Assembly (NCBI GenBank): GCA_947311475.1
Contig: CAMZLK010000042.1
Span: 32,270-96,269, forward strand
Origin: an uncultured Desulfocapsa sp.
Lineage (GTDB): Bacteria; Desulfobacterota; Desulfobulbia; Desulfobulbales; Desulfocapsaceae
Direction: 5' to 3'
DNA: 64,000 nt
The position numbers were made by a program, and so were the translations under genes. The notes under the pieces are model-generated. The model saw only the letters and a list, made by a program, of their open reading frames with translations, made no database searches and was not told the origin of the DNA. Of the stretch, positions 1 to 10,736 are shown piece by piece (the first letter of the stretch is position 1; each line of letters begins with the position of its first letter).

Positions 1-351
1 CTCGGTTTTTCCTTTATTTACAGCTTGCAACACCCGATCAACCGCCCATTTAAGGTTCCTTGCTGTGGGCCGACTTCTGTCCAACAGTTGTGCTGCCTGC
101 TTTAAGGTTTCAGCCAGGTGCCCTTCTTTGGCATTCACAGCTGCCAGATGCATTCCAAAACCGGCTGTGGCTCCAATTAACCCAGCTCCTCGTACGTGCA
201 TATCTTTGATGGCAGCAACAGCATCATCGAGAGTGGAAAGTGTTTCGATGACAAATTTGTGGGGCAGTTTCCTCTGGTCAATGATCATGACTGTTTCGTT
301 ATTTTCGGGATCAGGCCAGATGGTTCGGTAGTGCTGTTTGTTTATCTTCAT
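1..351 (-). CDS. mtnA: S-methyl-5-thioribose-1-phosphate isomerase / aIF-2B-alpha-like family, 5' part (runs off window)
   Basis: Minus-strand frame from ATG at 351, open to the window edge: MKINKQHYRTIWPDPENNETVMIIDQRKLPHKFVIETLSTLDDAVAAIKDMHVRGAGLIGATAGFGMHLAA..., MtnA-like N-terminus. Absent from the ORF track because it has no stop inside the window. Confidence 0.8.
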   Translation of the reverse strand, partial: MKINKQHYRTIWPDPENNETVMIIDQRKLPHKFVIETLSTLDDAVAAIKDMHVRGAGLIGATAGFGMHLAAVNAKEGHLAETLKQAAQLLDRSRPTARNLKWAVDRVLQAVNKGKTE

Positions 352-576
352 TAGGGGACGCCACGGTTTATTTTTTGTAAAAGAATCCAGATAAAAATCG
401 AATAATGGAAAGTAAACGATTTTTTCCGATTCGACAAGAATTGGATGTCCTGGAAATTACAAAATTGGAAGAAAATGGTGCAAATGTAACACAAATGTAA
501 TCTTTTGTGTGGCGGTTTGAGGGGCGTGATCAGCATAGAAGTACTTTTTTGGTGTCTTAGTGGTGGAATCTCTTTC

Positions 577-591
577 TGGCACGGCAGTTGT
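577..591 (+). promoter_or_regulatory. candidate sigma54 (-24/-12) promoter upstream of amtB
   Basis: TGGCAC-GGCAG-TTGT; -24 half perfect, -12 half one mismatch from TTGC; located upstream of the ammonium transporter cluster. Confidence 0.45.
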
Positions 592-669
592 ATATATTTG
601 TGGATCATATTGGAAAATCAAAAAGATCGCAGCAATGATTTGGGAGATTTGTTGTTGCGACTCTAAGTA

Positions 670-713
670 AGGAGCCGTCCGGAAATTGTCCAACTTATTT
701 CCGGACGGCTCCT
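670..713. repeat. perfect 17-bp stem-loop in amtB leader
   Basis: AGGAGCCGTCCGGAAAT (670-686) / ATTTCCGGACGGCTCCT (697-713), 10-nt loop; no T-tract follows. Confidence 0.8.
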
Positions 714-745
714 AATTCGGGAAGGGAGATCCTGATTAAATTCCT

Positions 746-1981
746 ATGGAGGAGAAAATGATTAGTGCTGCGGATACCGCCTTTATTCTGGCGGCGGCGG
801 GGTTGGTGTTGTTGATGACACCGGGACTCGCCCTTTTTTATGCTGGAATGGTTCGAAGTAAAAATGTACTCGGAACCATGATGCAGAGTTTTTTTATGAT
901 AGGTCTTATTTCCATTGAGTGGGTTTACCTGGGCTATTCAATGTCCTTTGGCCCGGATATTGGCGGGGTGATTGGAGGTTTGTCCTGGTTTGCTTTAAAT
1001 GGTGTGACAACTGCACCAAGTGCTGATTACGCAACTACAATTCCGCAAATAGTCTTTATGATTTACCAATGTATGTTTGCGATTATAACCCCGGCCCTCA
1101 TTACTGGTGCCTTTGCAGAAAGGGTTCGTTTTGTACCGTTTCTTATTTTTGCTCTGCTGTGGGCCGTTCTTGTCTACAATCCAGTCTGTCACTGGGTATG
1201 GGGAAAAGGTGGATGGCTTGGAAACATGGGTGTGATGGATTTTGCAGGTGGTTTGGTTGTTCATGTAACCTGTGGCGCGGCAGCACTTGCTGCAATACTT
1301 GTCATCGGGCCACGGAGTGGTTATGGAAAACGAAGTTTTATACCCCATAGTTTGCCCATGGCCTTTATCGGAACAGGTCTTCTCTGGTTTGGCTGGTTTG
1401 GCTTCAATGGTGGATCGGCACTGGCAGCAGATGAAGTCGCAGCCACTGCTTTTGTGGCAACACATCTTGCGGGGATGGCAGGTGTTCTCATGTGGGTGCT
1501 TATGGAATGGATTATCCTTGGAAATGCAACCACACTTGGTGCGATGTCAGGTGCCATTGCAGGGCTGGCAACGATAACCCCTGCTGCCGGATTTGTCGGT
1601 CCAAACTCTGCAATCGCCATTGGTTGTATTGCAGGTATGATTTGCTTTGCGGCAGTAAATTTAAAAGTAAAATTAAAGCTTGATGATTCCCTCGATGTTG
1701 TCGGGATTCATGGAGTGGGTGGGGCTGTTGGAACCCTCTGTCTTGGGATTTTTGCATCAACAGCAGTAAACCCTGGAGGTGTGGACGGCTTGCTTGCAGG
1801 TAATGTGGCACAACTGGGGAAACAGGCCTTTGGAGTATTGGTAGTTGGAAGTTACACCCTTGTTGTGAGCTGGATTTTATTGAAAATTGTCCATGGCACA
1901 ATGGGGCTGAGGGTTACTGAGGAGGCTGAGGTTGCAGGCCTGGATTATACTGAACATTCAGAGACTGCATACAATAGCTAA
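746..1981 (+). CDS. amtB: ammonium transporter (Amt family), copy 1
   Basis: 411 aa; TPGLALFYAGMVRSKNVL, HSLPMAFIGTGLLWFGWFGFNGGSA, DVVGIHGVGG motifs. Confidence 0.95.
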   Translation: MEEKMISAADTAFILAAAGLVLLMTPGLALFYAGMVRSKNVLGTMMQSFFMIGLISIEWVYLGYSMSFGPDIGGVIGGLSWFALNGVTTAPSADYATTIPQIVFMIYQCMFAIITPALITGAFAERVRFVPFLIFALLWAVLVYNPVCHWVWGKGGWLGNMGVMDFAGGLVVHVTCGAAALAAILVIGPRSGYGKRSFIPHSLPMAFIGTGLLWFGWFGFNGGSALAADEVAATAFVATHLAGMAGVLMWVLMEWIILGNATTLGAMSGAIAGLATITPAAGFVGPNSAIAIGCIAGMICFAAVNLKVKLKLDDSLDVVGIHGVGGAVGTLCLGIFASTAVNPGGVDGLLAGNVAQLGKQAFGVLVVGSYTLVVSWILLKIVHGTMGLRVTEEAEVAGLDYTEHSETAYNS

Positions 1982-2090
1982 CGCGGATAAACCGCAAGTA
2001 AGTGCCTTGTTGCTTATGCTAATAATTTGAGTTTGAAACACTTTTGATTTTCTTGCTTTTTATTATAGCTTTTCAGGAGTAAGGCATTAA
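1978..2090. repeat. F2 repeat element copy 1
   Basis: CTAACGCGGATAAACCGCAAGTAAGTGCC ... AGGAGTAAGGCATTAA; shared with copies at 11537, 21854, 21964, 43567, 61964 and 63711. Confidence 0.75.
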
Positions 2091-2121
2091 TTATTTGAAT
2101 ACGATTTTTAAGGAGTAGGGA

Positions 2122-3339
2122 ATGAATAGTGGAGATACCGCATTTATGCTCATTGCGACAGCGATGGTAATGCTAATGACGCCAGGATTGGCTCTTTTTT
2201 ACAGTGGTTTGGTACGCAGTAAAAATGTACTTTCAACCACCATGCAGAGTTTCGTCTGTTTGGGCGTAATCACAATTGTTTGGGTATTGTACGGATACTC
2301 CATGGCTTTTGGACCTGATGTCGGTCATTTTGTAGGAAATCTGGATTTTGCAGGGCTGAAAAATGTGGGGCTAACACCGGGGCCTTATTCCGATACTATC
2401 CCGGATCTGCTTTTCTGTGCATTTCAGTTGATGTTTGCCATCATAACACCTGCCTTAATCACTGGCGCAATCGCAGAACGAATGAAGTTTTCTGCATACC
2501 TGCTTTTTATCGTCTTCTGGGCAACCTTTGTTTATTTTCCTGTTTGTCACTGGGTTTGGGGACAGGGCGGATGGCTTGGCCAGATGGGTGCTCTTGATTT
2601 TGCCGGTGGGACTGTAATCCATATTAACTCTGGGGCTGCGGCACTTGTTGCCTGCCTTATGCTTGGTAAACGAAAAGGGTATGGACGTGATGCAATGCAT
2701 CCTCACAGTCTTCCGTTAACTGTGCTTGGTGCAGGTTTGCTCTGGTTTGGCTGGTTTGGATTCAACGCCGGATCTGCATTGTCTGCAGGCCCTACTGCTG
2801 TACTTGCTCTTATGACCACACAGGTGGCAACCGGAGCAGGACTTCTGGCATGGGTACTTGCTGAGTGGAAAATCCAAGGGAAACCAACAATTCTTGGTGC
2901 AGCATCGGGAGCCCTTGCAGGCTTGGTTGCAATTACACCGGGTGCCGGTTTTGTGAGCCCGATTTCAGCAATGATTATTGGCGGAGTGGCAGGTGTTCTT
3001 TGCTATGCAGCAGTTGTCGCTAAAGGAAAGTTCGGCTATGATGATTCTCTTGATGTTGTTGGTATTCATGGTGTTGGCGGATTGTGGGGGGCACTTGCCA
3101 CAGGTCTTTTTGCTTCCACTGCCGCAAATCCCGATGGAGCAAATGGCCTTTTCTTTGGAAATGCCGGGCAATTCGCCGTGCAAGCCATTGGTGCAGGAGC
3201 TGCAATTGCCTATTCTGTGGTATTGACCTTTATTATCTTAAAAGTGATAGAGTTGACTGTTGGTCTTCGTGTAGAAATTGAAGACGAGACACAAGGTTTG
3301 GACGTTACATCACATGGAGAAGTAGGATACAGTATGTAA
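2122..3339 (+). CDS. amtB: ammonium transporter (Amt family), copy 2
   Basis: 405 aa, paralogous to copy 1; same Amt motifs. Confidence 0.95.
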   Translation: MNSGDTAFMLIATAMVMLMTPGLALFYSGLVRSKNVLSTTMQSFVCLGVITIVWVLYGYSMAFGPDVGHFVGNLDFAGLKNVGLTPGPYSDTIPDLLFCAFQLMFAIITPALITGAIAERMKFSAYLLFIVFWATFVYFPVCHWVWGQGGWLGQMGALDFAGGTVIHINSGAAALVACLMLGKRKGYGRDAMHPHSLPLTVLGAGLLWFGWFGFNAGSALSAGPTAVLALMTTQVATGAGLLAWVLAEWKIQGKPTILGAASGALAGLVAITPGAGFVSPISAMIIGGVAGVLCYAAVVAKGKFGYDDSLDVVGIHGVGGLWGALATGLFASTAANPDGANGLFFGNAGQFAVQAIGAGAAIAYSVVLTFIILKVIELTVGLRVEIEDETQGLDVTSHGEVGYSM

Positions 3340-3371
3340 GCATTCCCATTCGGGATATACTATGAAATTAG

Positions 3372-3719
<348 letters not shown>

Positions 3720-3747
3720 GCGGAAGTAGCAGCCAGGTTTTATATAT

Positions 3748-6309
3748 ATGTCAAAACTTCGTGCCCAAAGAGAAACTCTAGAGGAACTGTGGACAAAGGG
3801 TCTGAGTGGTCAGGCCCTTTTATCAGAACAGAGCCGTTTAGCTGATGAATTCATTGTCCAGCAATTCGATACTGTGGCAGATGCAGCCACCACAGATTCA
3901 GTGGCACTCGTTGCCCTTGGAGGATATGGCCGGAGTGAGCTGTTTCCCTACTCTGATATTGATCTTCTGATTCTTTTTCGTGAAGATGCGAAAGAGGAAA
4001 TGGAAAAGGTCGCTAATGCGGTGCTATATCCGCTTTGGGATACAGGGCTTGATGTCGGGCATGGCGTTCGTACTGTTGAGGAATCTTTAAATTTTGCAAA
4101 AGAGGATTTCTTTTTTCAGGTTGCCATGCTTGACGCTCGCTTACTTACAGGTTCTGAGACTCTTTTTGAGGAACTGCTTAAACGTTATAAGAAAGATTTC
4201 ATAGAAGGTTCGCGTGATGAATTTGTTCATGCCATGAAATCGTTTCGCGCGGAGCGTAGAAAGAAATATGGAAGTCATAGCTATCTGCTTGAACCAAATA
4301 TAAAAGAAAGCAAAGGTGGAATGCGTGATATCCAGGCCATGCTCTGGACGGCCATTGTTGTCTTTGGTTTGCCGGATCTTGAGGCGATCGCCAATGCCGG
4401 AATTCTTCAGGAAGATGAAAAAACAGCTTTTATTGAATCCTGGAATATGCTCAGCAGGGTGAGAAATCGTCTTCACTATATCAGCCGCAGAAAAAATGAT
4501 CAGCTCTATTTTGAGCAACAGGAACAAGTTGCTGAAGCGTTTGATTATAAAAATAGAGGTGGGGTTCTTGGTGTTGAAAATTTTATGCGGGATCTGTATG
4601 GACATCTTCAGGTAATTGCAGTAACCACCGATCTCTTTTTTGATCATGTGGATGATGTACTTGGTTTTGCAGGTAAAGTTGGAGATACCGATAGGATTGT
4701 TGAGAACGGGGTTGAGATTCGCAATAATCGTATCCACCTAACAGCTTCGAAAACAGAAATTGCTGCCAGGCCCTACCTCCTGATGCGCTGTTTTCTGGCT
4801 TCTGCAAAAACCGGCTTACCTATTCATCACAGAACACGAAAATTAGTGACCAGTAAGCTTGATCTGATCACTGATAAGCACCGTTGTTCGGTAAGAATGT
4901 CCCGGCCTTTTTTTGAAATACTTGAATCCGGGAAAAATATCCTAACGGTTCTCGAGGTGATGCTTGAGACAGGCTTACTCTCAGCGTACATTCCCGAATT
5001 TTCCCGTATTGAGTCTCTGGTTCAGCATGATGTCTATCATATTTACACAGTGGATCGTCATTTATTACAGAGTGTTGTTGAGTTGAGAGAGGCCGCAGAG
5101 AGTGAAGAGGCTGTGTTCCAAAGCATCGCATCACCGCATGTTTTATACCTTGCAACTTTGTTCCATGATATCGGGAAAGGAACAGGAAAAGACCATTCCC
5201 AAATGGGGGCAGAGATGATAGGTCCCATTGGGCGGCGTTTAGGGCTCAATGAGTCGGAATGTTCCTGTCTTGCATTTGTTGTTCGCTATCATCTCTTTAT
5301 GCCGGAAAGTGCGTTGCGCAGAGATCTAAATGATGAACTCTTCATTAAGCGCTGTGCCGAAAAAATAGAAGATACTGAACGTCTGGCAATGCTGTATCTG
5401 ATTTCAGTTGCAGATTCTCATGCCACAGGACCATCTGCGTGGAGTGACTGGAAGGGAATGCTTCTTTATGAAATGTATATGAAGGTTCATCCCTATCTCC
5501 AGCTTGCAACTCCTGGAGATGCGGTGCATCAGATGGATCAGGGAGTGGAATGGCTCCGTGATCAAGTGGATCTTTTACTGGCCCAAGAGAAGGGCGATCA
5601 TTTTTCAACAGAGGCGTTACCCGCCGATTATTTATTAAGCTTTACTCCGGAGGCAGTTGCTGGGCATCTTAGAATGCATCAGGAGCATTTTAAGGTTTTA
5701 CAGCAAAAGGCTTTAATCTTCCCGCAGAAATTACAATCGCAATGGTCACTTCTTGTAATGTCTCAGGATAAAAGTGGACTGCTTGCCAAGATTTGTGGTG
5801 TGTTGAGTTTGCATAACCTTTCAGTACTCAATGCCCAGATCTTTACCTGGAAAGATGGAAGTGCTGTTGATGTGCTCGATGTGCGTCCCGAGGGGGGAGT
5901 GCTTTATGAAGAAAAAGATTGGCAGGCAGTAAACGACGATTTGAATTTGGCCCTGAACCATCGCCTTGGTCTCGGGCACAGATTACATAAAAAATGGTCA
6001 TCAGGAATTGGACGTCGAAAGTTTCCTGCCGGAAACAGTGAGACACGGGTTGTTATCGATAATGACGACTCAGAGAAGTACACCGTTGTTGAGGTTTACT
6101 CAACAGATAGTCCCGGACAGTTATATCGCATAACGCAAACCCTGGCAGATTTTGGGATTAATATTTATCGTGCGTATATCGCAACGGAAGTAGAACAGTT
6201 GATTGATGTTTTTTACGTACTCGATAGCCACGGGAAAAAGGTCTTGGATCCATCATTTATTAAAGAATTGCATGATGGCCTTTTGTATGGAATCGAGAAT
6301 AGAACCTAG
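3748..6309 (+). CDS. glnD: bifunctional [protein-PII] uridylyltransferase / uridylyl-removing enzyme
   Basis: 853 aa; GGYGRSELFPYSDIDLLIL nucleotidyltransferase, HD domain (LFHDIGKG), two C-terminal ACT-like regions; adjacent to glnB. Confidence 0.93.
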   Translation: MSKLRAQRETLEELWTKGLSGQALLSEQSRLADEFIVQQFDTVADAATTDSVALVALGGYGRSELFPYSDIDLLILFREDAKEEMEKVANAVLYPLWDTGLDVGHGVRTVEESLNFAKEDFFFQVAMLDARLLTGSETLFEELLKRYKKDFIEGSRDEFVHAMKSFRAERRKKYGSHSYLLEPNIKESKGGMRDIQAMLWTAIVVFGLPDLEAIANAGILQEDEKTAFIESWNMLSRVRNRLHYISRRKNDQLYFEQQEQVAEAFDYKNRGGVLGVENFMRDLYGHLQVIAVTTDLFFDHVDDVLGFAGKVGDTDRIVENGVEIRNNRIHLTASKTEIAARPYLLMRCFLASAKTGLPIHHRTRKLVTSKLDLITDKHRCSVRMSRPFFEILESGKNILTVLEVMLETGLLSAYIPEFSRIESLVQHDVYHIYTVDRHLLQSVVELREAAESEEAVFQSIASPHVLYLATLFHDIGKGTGKDHSQMGAEMIGPIGRRLGLNESECSCLAFVVRYHLFMPESALRRDLNDELFIKRCAEKIEDTERLAMLYLISVADSHATGPSAWSDWKGMLLYEMYMKVHPYLQLATPGDAVHQMDQGVEWLRDQVDLLLAQEKGDHFSTEALPADYLLSFTPEAVAGHLRMHQEHFKVLQQKALIFPQKLQSQWSLLVMSQDKSGLLAKICGVLSLHNLSVLNAQIFTWKDGSAVDVLDVRPEGGVLYEEKDWQAVNDDLNLALNHRLGLGHRLHKKWSSGIGRRKFPAGNSETRVVIDNDDSEKYTVVEVYSTDSPGQLYRITQTLADFGINIYRAYIATEVEQLIDVFYVLDSHGKKVLDPSFIKELHDGLLYGIENRT

Positions 6310-6318
6310 AGTTTGGGC

Positions 6319-6347
6319 AAAATGCCTATTCTCGAACAAGCCCCTGG
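6319..6347. repeat. partial F3-type repeat end
   Basis: GCCTATTCTCGAACAAGCCCC matches the right end of the F3 element at 60821-60999 (GCCTATTCTCGGACAAGCTCC). Confidence 0.5.
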
Positions 6348-6759
6348 CTGGAATGTTACAATTATGTAGATAAAATGTTTTTCATTGAGATTTTCTCTTA
6401 ACATGGTAATGAGAAGTGGTTTTTTCTTTTGCTTGAAACGATGATGTGCACATGGAATCACGTTTGTGATTTTCATTAAAAGCAGCTCCTCTGTTAGAAA
6501 ATCGTTGTGTTTCAATGTATACCGATGCGATTTGGGATAAATAATAAAACTGTCGAATTCAATCCGAATCCTTGTACGTTGACACGAATATGATTGTTAC
6601 AAGGTGTGATTAGGCTGGTGATCATTTCTTTTCATGATGGTTGGTATTTATATATGTTAAAAGTTGTTTGAGTTGATTGAGAAATAACTTTGCTCTGGTT
6701 TTTTTAGCGAAGTACTTTTTTTGATCCCATAGGAACCCAGAAATTAAAAGGAGTTTACA

Positions 6760-8940
6760 ATGAGTGGAAGTAATGCCCGTGAACAAGCGATATTTGAAAT
6801 TACTAATCGTAATGCAACCCCGGTAAGCAAGCGCAAGACGCTTGATAAAATTTGGGCAAGCGATGTTTTTACCTTGACCAAAATGGAAGAGGCTTTATCC
6901 AAAAAGGCCTACAAGGCGATGAAAAACACCATGGAAACCGGTGCTCCGCTAGATCCTCAAGTGGCAGACAGTGTTGCCGCTGCCATGAAAGATTGGGCTA
7001 TTTCACAAGGGGCGGATTACTTTTCACACATTTTTTATCCTCTCACTGGCTTCACAGCTGAAAAACATGATGGTTTTATTCTGTCTGAATCCAATGGCAA
7101 GGCCATTACCGAGTTTAATGGCGGTCTGCTTATCAAAGGTGAGCCGGATGGATCATCTTTTCCCAATGGCGGTATTCGCCAAACCAATGCGGCCCGTGGC
7201 TATACTGCCTGGGATCCGACCAGCCCGGCCTATATCCTCAAGACCAGAAACGGCGCCACCCTTTGTATTCCAAGTATTTTTATCTCATGGACCGGCGAGT
7301 CCATGGATAAGAAGGTTCCCCTGCTTCGCTCCAATGCAGCAATGAATGCAGCAGCCACCAAGGTTTTGAAAAAAGTCGGTGAAAGAAATGTAGCGCCTCT
7401 TAATTCAAGCTGTGGTGCTGAGCAGGAATACTTTTTGGTTGATGAAAATTTTGCCAGTCTGCGCCCGGATCTTTTGCTCACCGGCCGTACATTGTTTGGT
7501 GCAGCTCCCGCCAAAGGGCAGGAATTTGACGACCATTATTTTGGTACCATTGCTGATCGTGTTCTGCTTTTTATGCAGGAAGTTGAAGAAAAACTCTATC
7601 GTCTGGGTATTCCGGCAAAAACCCGTCATAATGAAGTTGCTCCAGGCCAGTTTGAAATTGCGCCCTATTTTGAAGCGGCTAATGTGGCCGCTGATCATCA
7701 GCAGATGTTAATGACTGTCCTGAAGAGCACTGCCAAGCGGCACGGTTTTGCCTGTCTGCTTCACGAAAAACCATTTGCCGGTATTAATGGATCTGGTAAG
7801 CATGTTAACTGGTCTGTTGGTAACTCCACCCAGGGTAATTTGCTTGATCCGGGTGATAAGCCAAACCAGAATCTCAATTTTCTACTTTTCTGCGGTGCGG
7901 TTATTCGTGGTGTACATCTCTATGGACCTCTTCTTCGTGCTGTGGTTGCCTCTGCCGGTAACGATCACCGTCTGGGAGCCAACGAAGCGCCCCCTGCAAT
8001 TCTTTCGGTCTATCTCGGTTCGCAGATTGAAGGTGTTTTCGATCAGATTGCTAAAGGAAAACTGGATGGTTGTGATGAAAGTGGCTTGATGGATCTGGGG
8101 CTGTCTCAGATCATTCCATTTGTTAAGGATGCGGGTGACCGGAACCGGACTTCCCCCTTTGCTTTTACTGGTAACCGTTTTGAGTTCCGTGCTGTTGGTT
8201 CTGATCAGTCTGTTGCCGGATCTCTAACAGCGATGAACACCATGCTGGCCGATTCTCTGAACTGGATGGCAGATGAGCTTGATAAAGCGATTGAAGGCAA
8301 GAGCAATGCCGCTATCCGTGCTGGTGTTATCAAGGTTCTTAAGAAAATAATGAAATCTCACGGTGCTGTCGTCTTCGGTGGTGACGGTTATTCTGCAGAA
8401 TGGCACAAAGAGGCTGTTGAAAAACGAGGCTTGGCAAATCTGCCAACAACAGCTGATGCTTTGCCTGCCCTTCGGGATAAGAAGGTCGTTCAGCTCTTCG
8501 AAAGCACGGGTGTTCTTTCTCCTGTTGAGCTTGAAGCCCGTTTTGAGGTTGATGCGGAAATCTATCTTCTTAAGATTGCTGTGGAATCTAAGCTTGTTGT
8601 CAGCATGGCCGTCAAGACTATTTATCCTGTTGCAACGGCTTACCTGCTAGAGCTGGCTCAGGCAGCTTCAGCAGCAGCCGAAATTGGTGTTGGATTTGAT
8701 AAAGCTCTGGCAAAAAGCATTGCTGCCAACATCAAGGCCATGATGAAAGCCGTTGACAAACTGAAAAAGGCAATGGCCAAGGACAATTTTAAATCCGTTG
8801 AAGAACATATGCAGTTCTGCGCTGGTGACATCCGCAGTTTAATGGATGAAGTTCGCACATATGTTGATGCTCTTGAAGCTGAAGTAGCTGATGATTTTTG
8901 GCCACTTCCTACTTACCAGGAAATGCTGTTCATTAAATAG
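6760..8940 (+). CDS. glnN: glutamine synthetase type III
   Basis: 726 aa; GSIII length and motifs (RHNEVAPGQFEIAPYFEAANVAADHQQMLM, FRAVGSDQSVAGSLTAMNTMLADSL). Confidence 0.93.
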   Translation: MSGSNAREQAIFEITNRNATPVSKRKTLDKIWASDVFTLTKMEEALSKKAYKAMKNTMETGAPLDPQVADSVAAAMKDWAISQGADYFSHIFYPLTGFTAEKHDGFILSESNGKAITEFNGGLLIKGEPDGSSFPNGGIRQTNAARGYTAWDPTSPAYILKTRNGATLCIPSIFISWTGESMDKKVPLLRSNAAMNAAATKVLKKVGERNVAPLNSSCGAEQEYFLVDENFASLRPDLLLTGRTLFGAAPAKGQEFDDHYFGTIADRVLLFMQEVEEKLYRLGIPAKTRHNEVAPGQFEIAPYFEAANVAADHQQMLMTVLKSTAKRHGFACLLHEKPFAGINGSGKHVNWSVGNSTQGNLLDPGDKPNQNLNFLLFCGAVIRGVHLYGPLLRAVVASAGNDHRLGANEAPPAILSVYLGSQIEGVFDQIAKGKLDGCDESGLMDLGLSQIIPFVKDAGDRNRTSPFAFTGNRFEFRAVGSDQSVAGSLTAMNTMLADSLNWMADELDKAIEGKSNAAIRAGVIKVLKKIMKSHGAVVFGGDGYSAEWHKEAVEKRGLANLPTTADALPALRDKKVVQLFESTGVLSPVELEARFEVDAEIYLLKIAVESKLVVSMAVKTIYPVATAYLLELAQAASAAAEIGVGFDKALAKSIAANIKAMMKAVDKLKKAMAKDNFKSVEEHMQFCAGDIRSLMDEVRTYVDALEAEVADDFWPLPTYQEMLFIK

Positions 8941-8969
8941 TATTTTTTATAATATTTTCTTTACGATTT

Positions 8970-8998
8970 AAAAAAGGTCGCTTCGGCGACCTTTTTTT
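8970..8998 (+). terminator. intrinsic terminator after glnN
   Basis: AAAAAAGGTCGC-TTCG-GCGACCTTTTTTT: perfect 6-bp GC stem, UUCG tetraloop, A/T tracts. Confidence 0.93.
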
Positions 8999-9187
8999 AT
9001 TGCGTAGCGAGAAGGATTGCCCCAGGGGAGTTCTATTTATAAAGTAATCCGGTGAGATGCTTCACTGGCTTGCTTATTGTTAGCAAGTGTTTGTTGCATC
9101 AACTTTAGGTGAAAGGTACTATCTGGAAAAGCTCAGTCGTCCATGTGGCCCTGCAGTGTTGTATTTTTTTTCCTTAATATTATGTGG

Positions 9188-9790
9188 CTAACGAAGAATA
9201 ACACCTCTTTCCCGCAGCTCATCAATTATCACATTGACACATTCACGCAAGGGACGTGTGCCAGTGTTCAGCTCAATGTCTGGACTTTCAGGTATTTCGT
9301 ATGGAGAAGAAATTCCTGTGTAGTTTTTAATTTCACCAGCTCGTGCCTTTTTGTACAATCCTTTCACATCACGTGCTTCACAGATTTCGAGTGGGCAGTT
9401 GCAATAGACTTCTATAAGGTTATCGGCACCGATTATTTCCTGAACATGTTCTCGATCAGTTTTTAACGGTGAGATAAAGGCTGTTAGTGAGATAACCCCA
9501 GCGTCCAGAAAAAGATTGATCATTTCAGCAATGCGACGCATATTTTCACTGCGATCGTCAATGCTGAAACCAAGGTCACCACATAAGCCGTGACGCACAT
9601 TGTCACCATCAAAAACGTATGTTCTGCATCCCATAAGGTGCAGGCGCTCTTCAACGGCATGGGCAAGGGTGGATTTTCCTGAACCGGATAGGCCGGTAAA
9701 CCAGAGATTAATGCTCATATGGCCGTTCAGAGTTTCTCGGCGTGGACGGCTGACAGCAGCACGTTGTCTGATTACATTGGAAGATTTCAT
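9188..9790 (-). CDS. cysC: adenylylsulfate (APS) kinase
   Basis: 200 aa; NLWFTGLSGSGKSTLA P-loop, VFDGDNVRHGLCGDLGFS, AFISPLKTDRE. Confidence 0.93.
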   Translation of the reverse strand: MKSSNVIRQRAAVSRPRRETLNGHMSINLWFTGLSGSGKSTLAHAVEERLHLMGCRTYVFDGDNVRHGLCGDLGFSIDDRSENMRRIAEMINLFLDAGVISLTAFISPLKTDREHVQEIIGADNLIEVYCNCPLEICEARDVKGLYKKARAGEIKNYTGISSPYEIPESPDIELNTGTRPLRECVNVIIDELRERGVILR

Positions 9791-9827
9791 TCGTATTGTG
9801 GGCTGGGAGTTAAAGGGGAAAAAATAA

Positions 9828-10694
9828 TCAGCAAAACATCTTTTGTAAATAAGGCAGCAAGGTATCTTTTATTTCCGGATGCTCAAGGGCAAATGCCAAA
9901 TTAGCCATTTGAAAGCCGGCTTTATCTCCACAGTCAAAACGGGTTCCTTCAAAGCGAAAACCAAAAATTGGTTGTTCAGTCAAAAGTTGTGACATGGCAT
10001 CTGTGAGTTGGATTTCGCCGCCAGCTCCTTTTCCCTGTTCGCCCAAGATATTAAAAATCCGCGGAGTTAGGATGTATCTGCCAATTACAGCCATGTTAGA
10101 TGGTGCCTCATCCGCGGGTGGCTTTTCTACCATTCCATTTACACGAAAAGTCTGCTCTGATGTTTGGTCAGCATCAAGGATACCATATCTCGAGGTTTCC
10201 TCTTTAGGAACCTCAATTACCGCGACGGTAGAAGCTCTCAGCCGATCGAATTCTTTTACCATCTGATGCAGAACAGGTGTCTCACTTTTGATGAGATCAT
10301 CGGCCAGAAGAACCGCAAAGGGTTCATCTCCTACAATGTCCCTTGCGCACCATATAGCATGGCCAAGGCCTAAGGGCTCGCTCTGTCGGGTATAAATGAT
10401 GGTGCCTGACTCAGGAACAAGTGATTCGACCTCTTTTAATAATTCTATTTTCTGGCGCTGTCTAAGCGTTTCTTCCAGTTGAAAAGAGCGATCAAAATGA
10501 TTCTCCAGAGCGCCCTTACCGCTGCCTGTAACAAATATTAGTTGTTCGATTCCTGATGCTAATGCCTCTTCAACGGCATATTGGATTAGAGGCTTATCAA
10601 CAACCGGAAGCATTTCTTTGGGCATAGCTTTGGTTGCAGGAAGAAAACGGGTACCAAGCCCTGCTACTGGGAAGACAGCTTTTTTTACTTTCAT
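9828..10694 (-). CDS. galU: UTP-glucose-1-phosphate uridylyltransferase (start corrected to MKVKKAVFPVAG)
   Basis: KKAVFPVAGLGTRFLPATKAMPKEMLPVVDKPLIQYAVEEA. ORF-track start 10760 lies in an F1 repeat. Confidence 0.93.
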   Translation of the reverse strand: MKVKKAVFPVAGLGTRFLPATKAMPKEMLPVVDKPLIQYAVEEALASGIEQLIFVTGSGKGALENHFDRSFQLEETLRQRQKIELLKEVESLVPESGTIIYTRQSEPLGLGHAIWCARDIVGDEPFAVLLADDLIKSETPVLHQMVKEFDRLRASTVAVIEVPKEETSRYGILDADQTSEQTFRVNGMVEKPPADEAPSNMAVIGRYILTPRIFNILGEQGKGAGGEIQLTDAMSQLLTEQPIFGFRFEGTRFDCGDKAGFQMANLAFALEHPEIKDTLLPYLQKMFC

Positions 10695-10736
10695 TTGGAT
10701 GCCTGAGATATGTGAATATTTATGGTACTTATGTTT

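Noticed and set aside
65-331. 88-aa plus-strand ORF
   Set aside because: Antisense to the mtnA-like minus-strand frame, which has clear family similarity and continues out of the window.
995-1465. 156-aa antisense ORF and other ORFs overlapping amtB, glnD, glnN, ileS, bioA and glyS
   Set aside because: They lie inside well-supported genes, have low-complexity or Cys/His-biased translations, and show no recognisable family; typical shadow ORFs.
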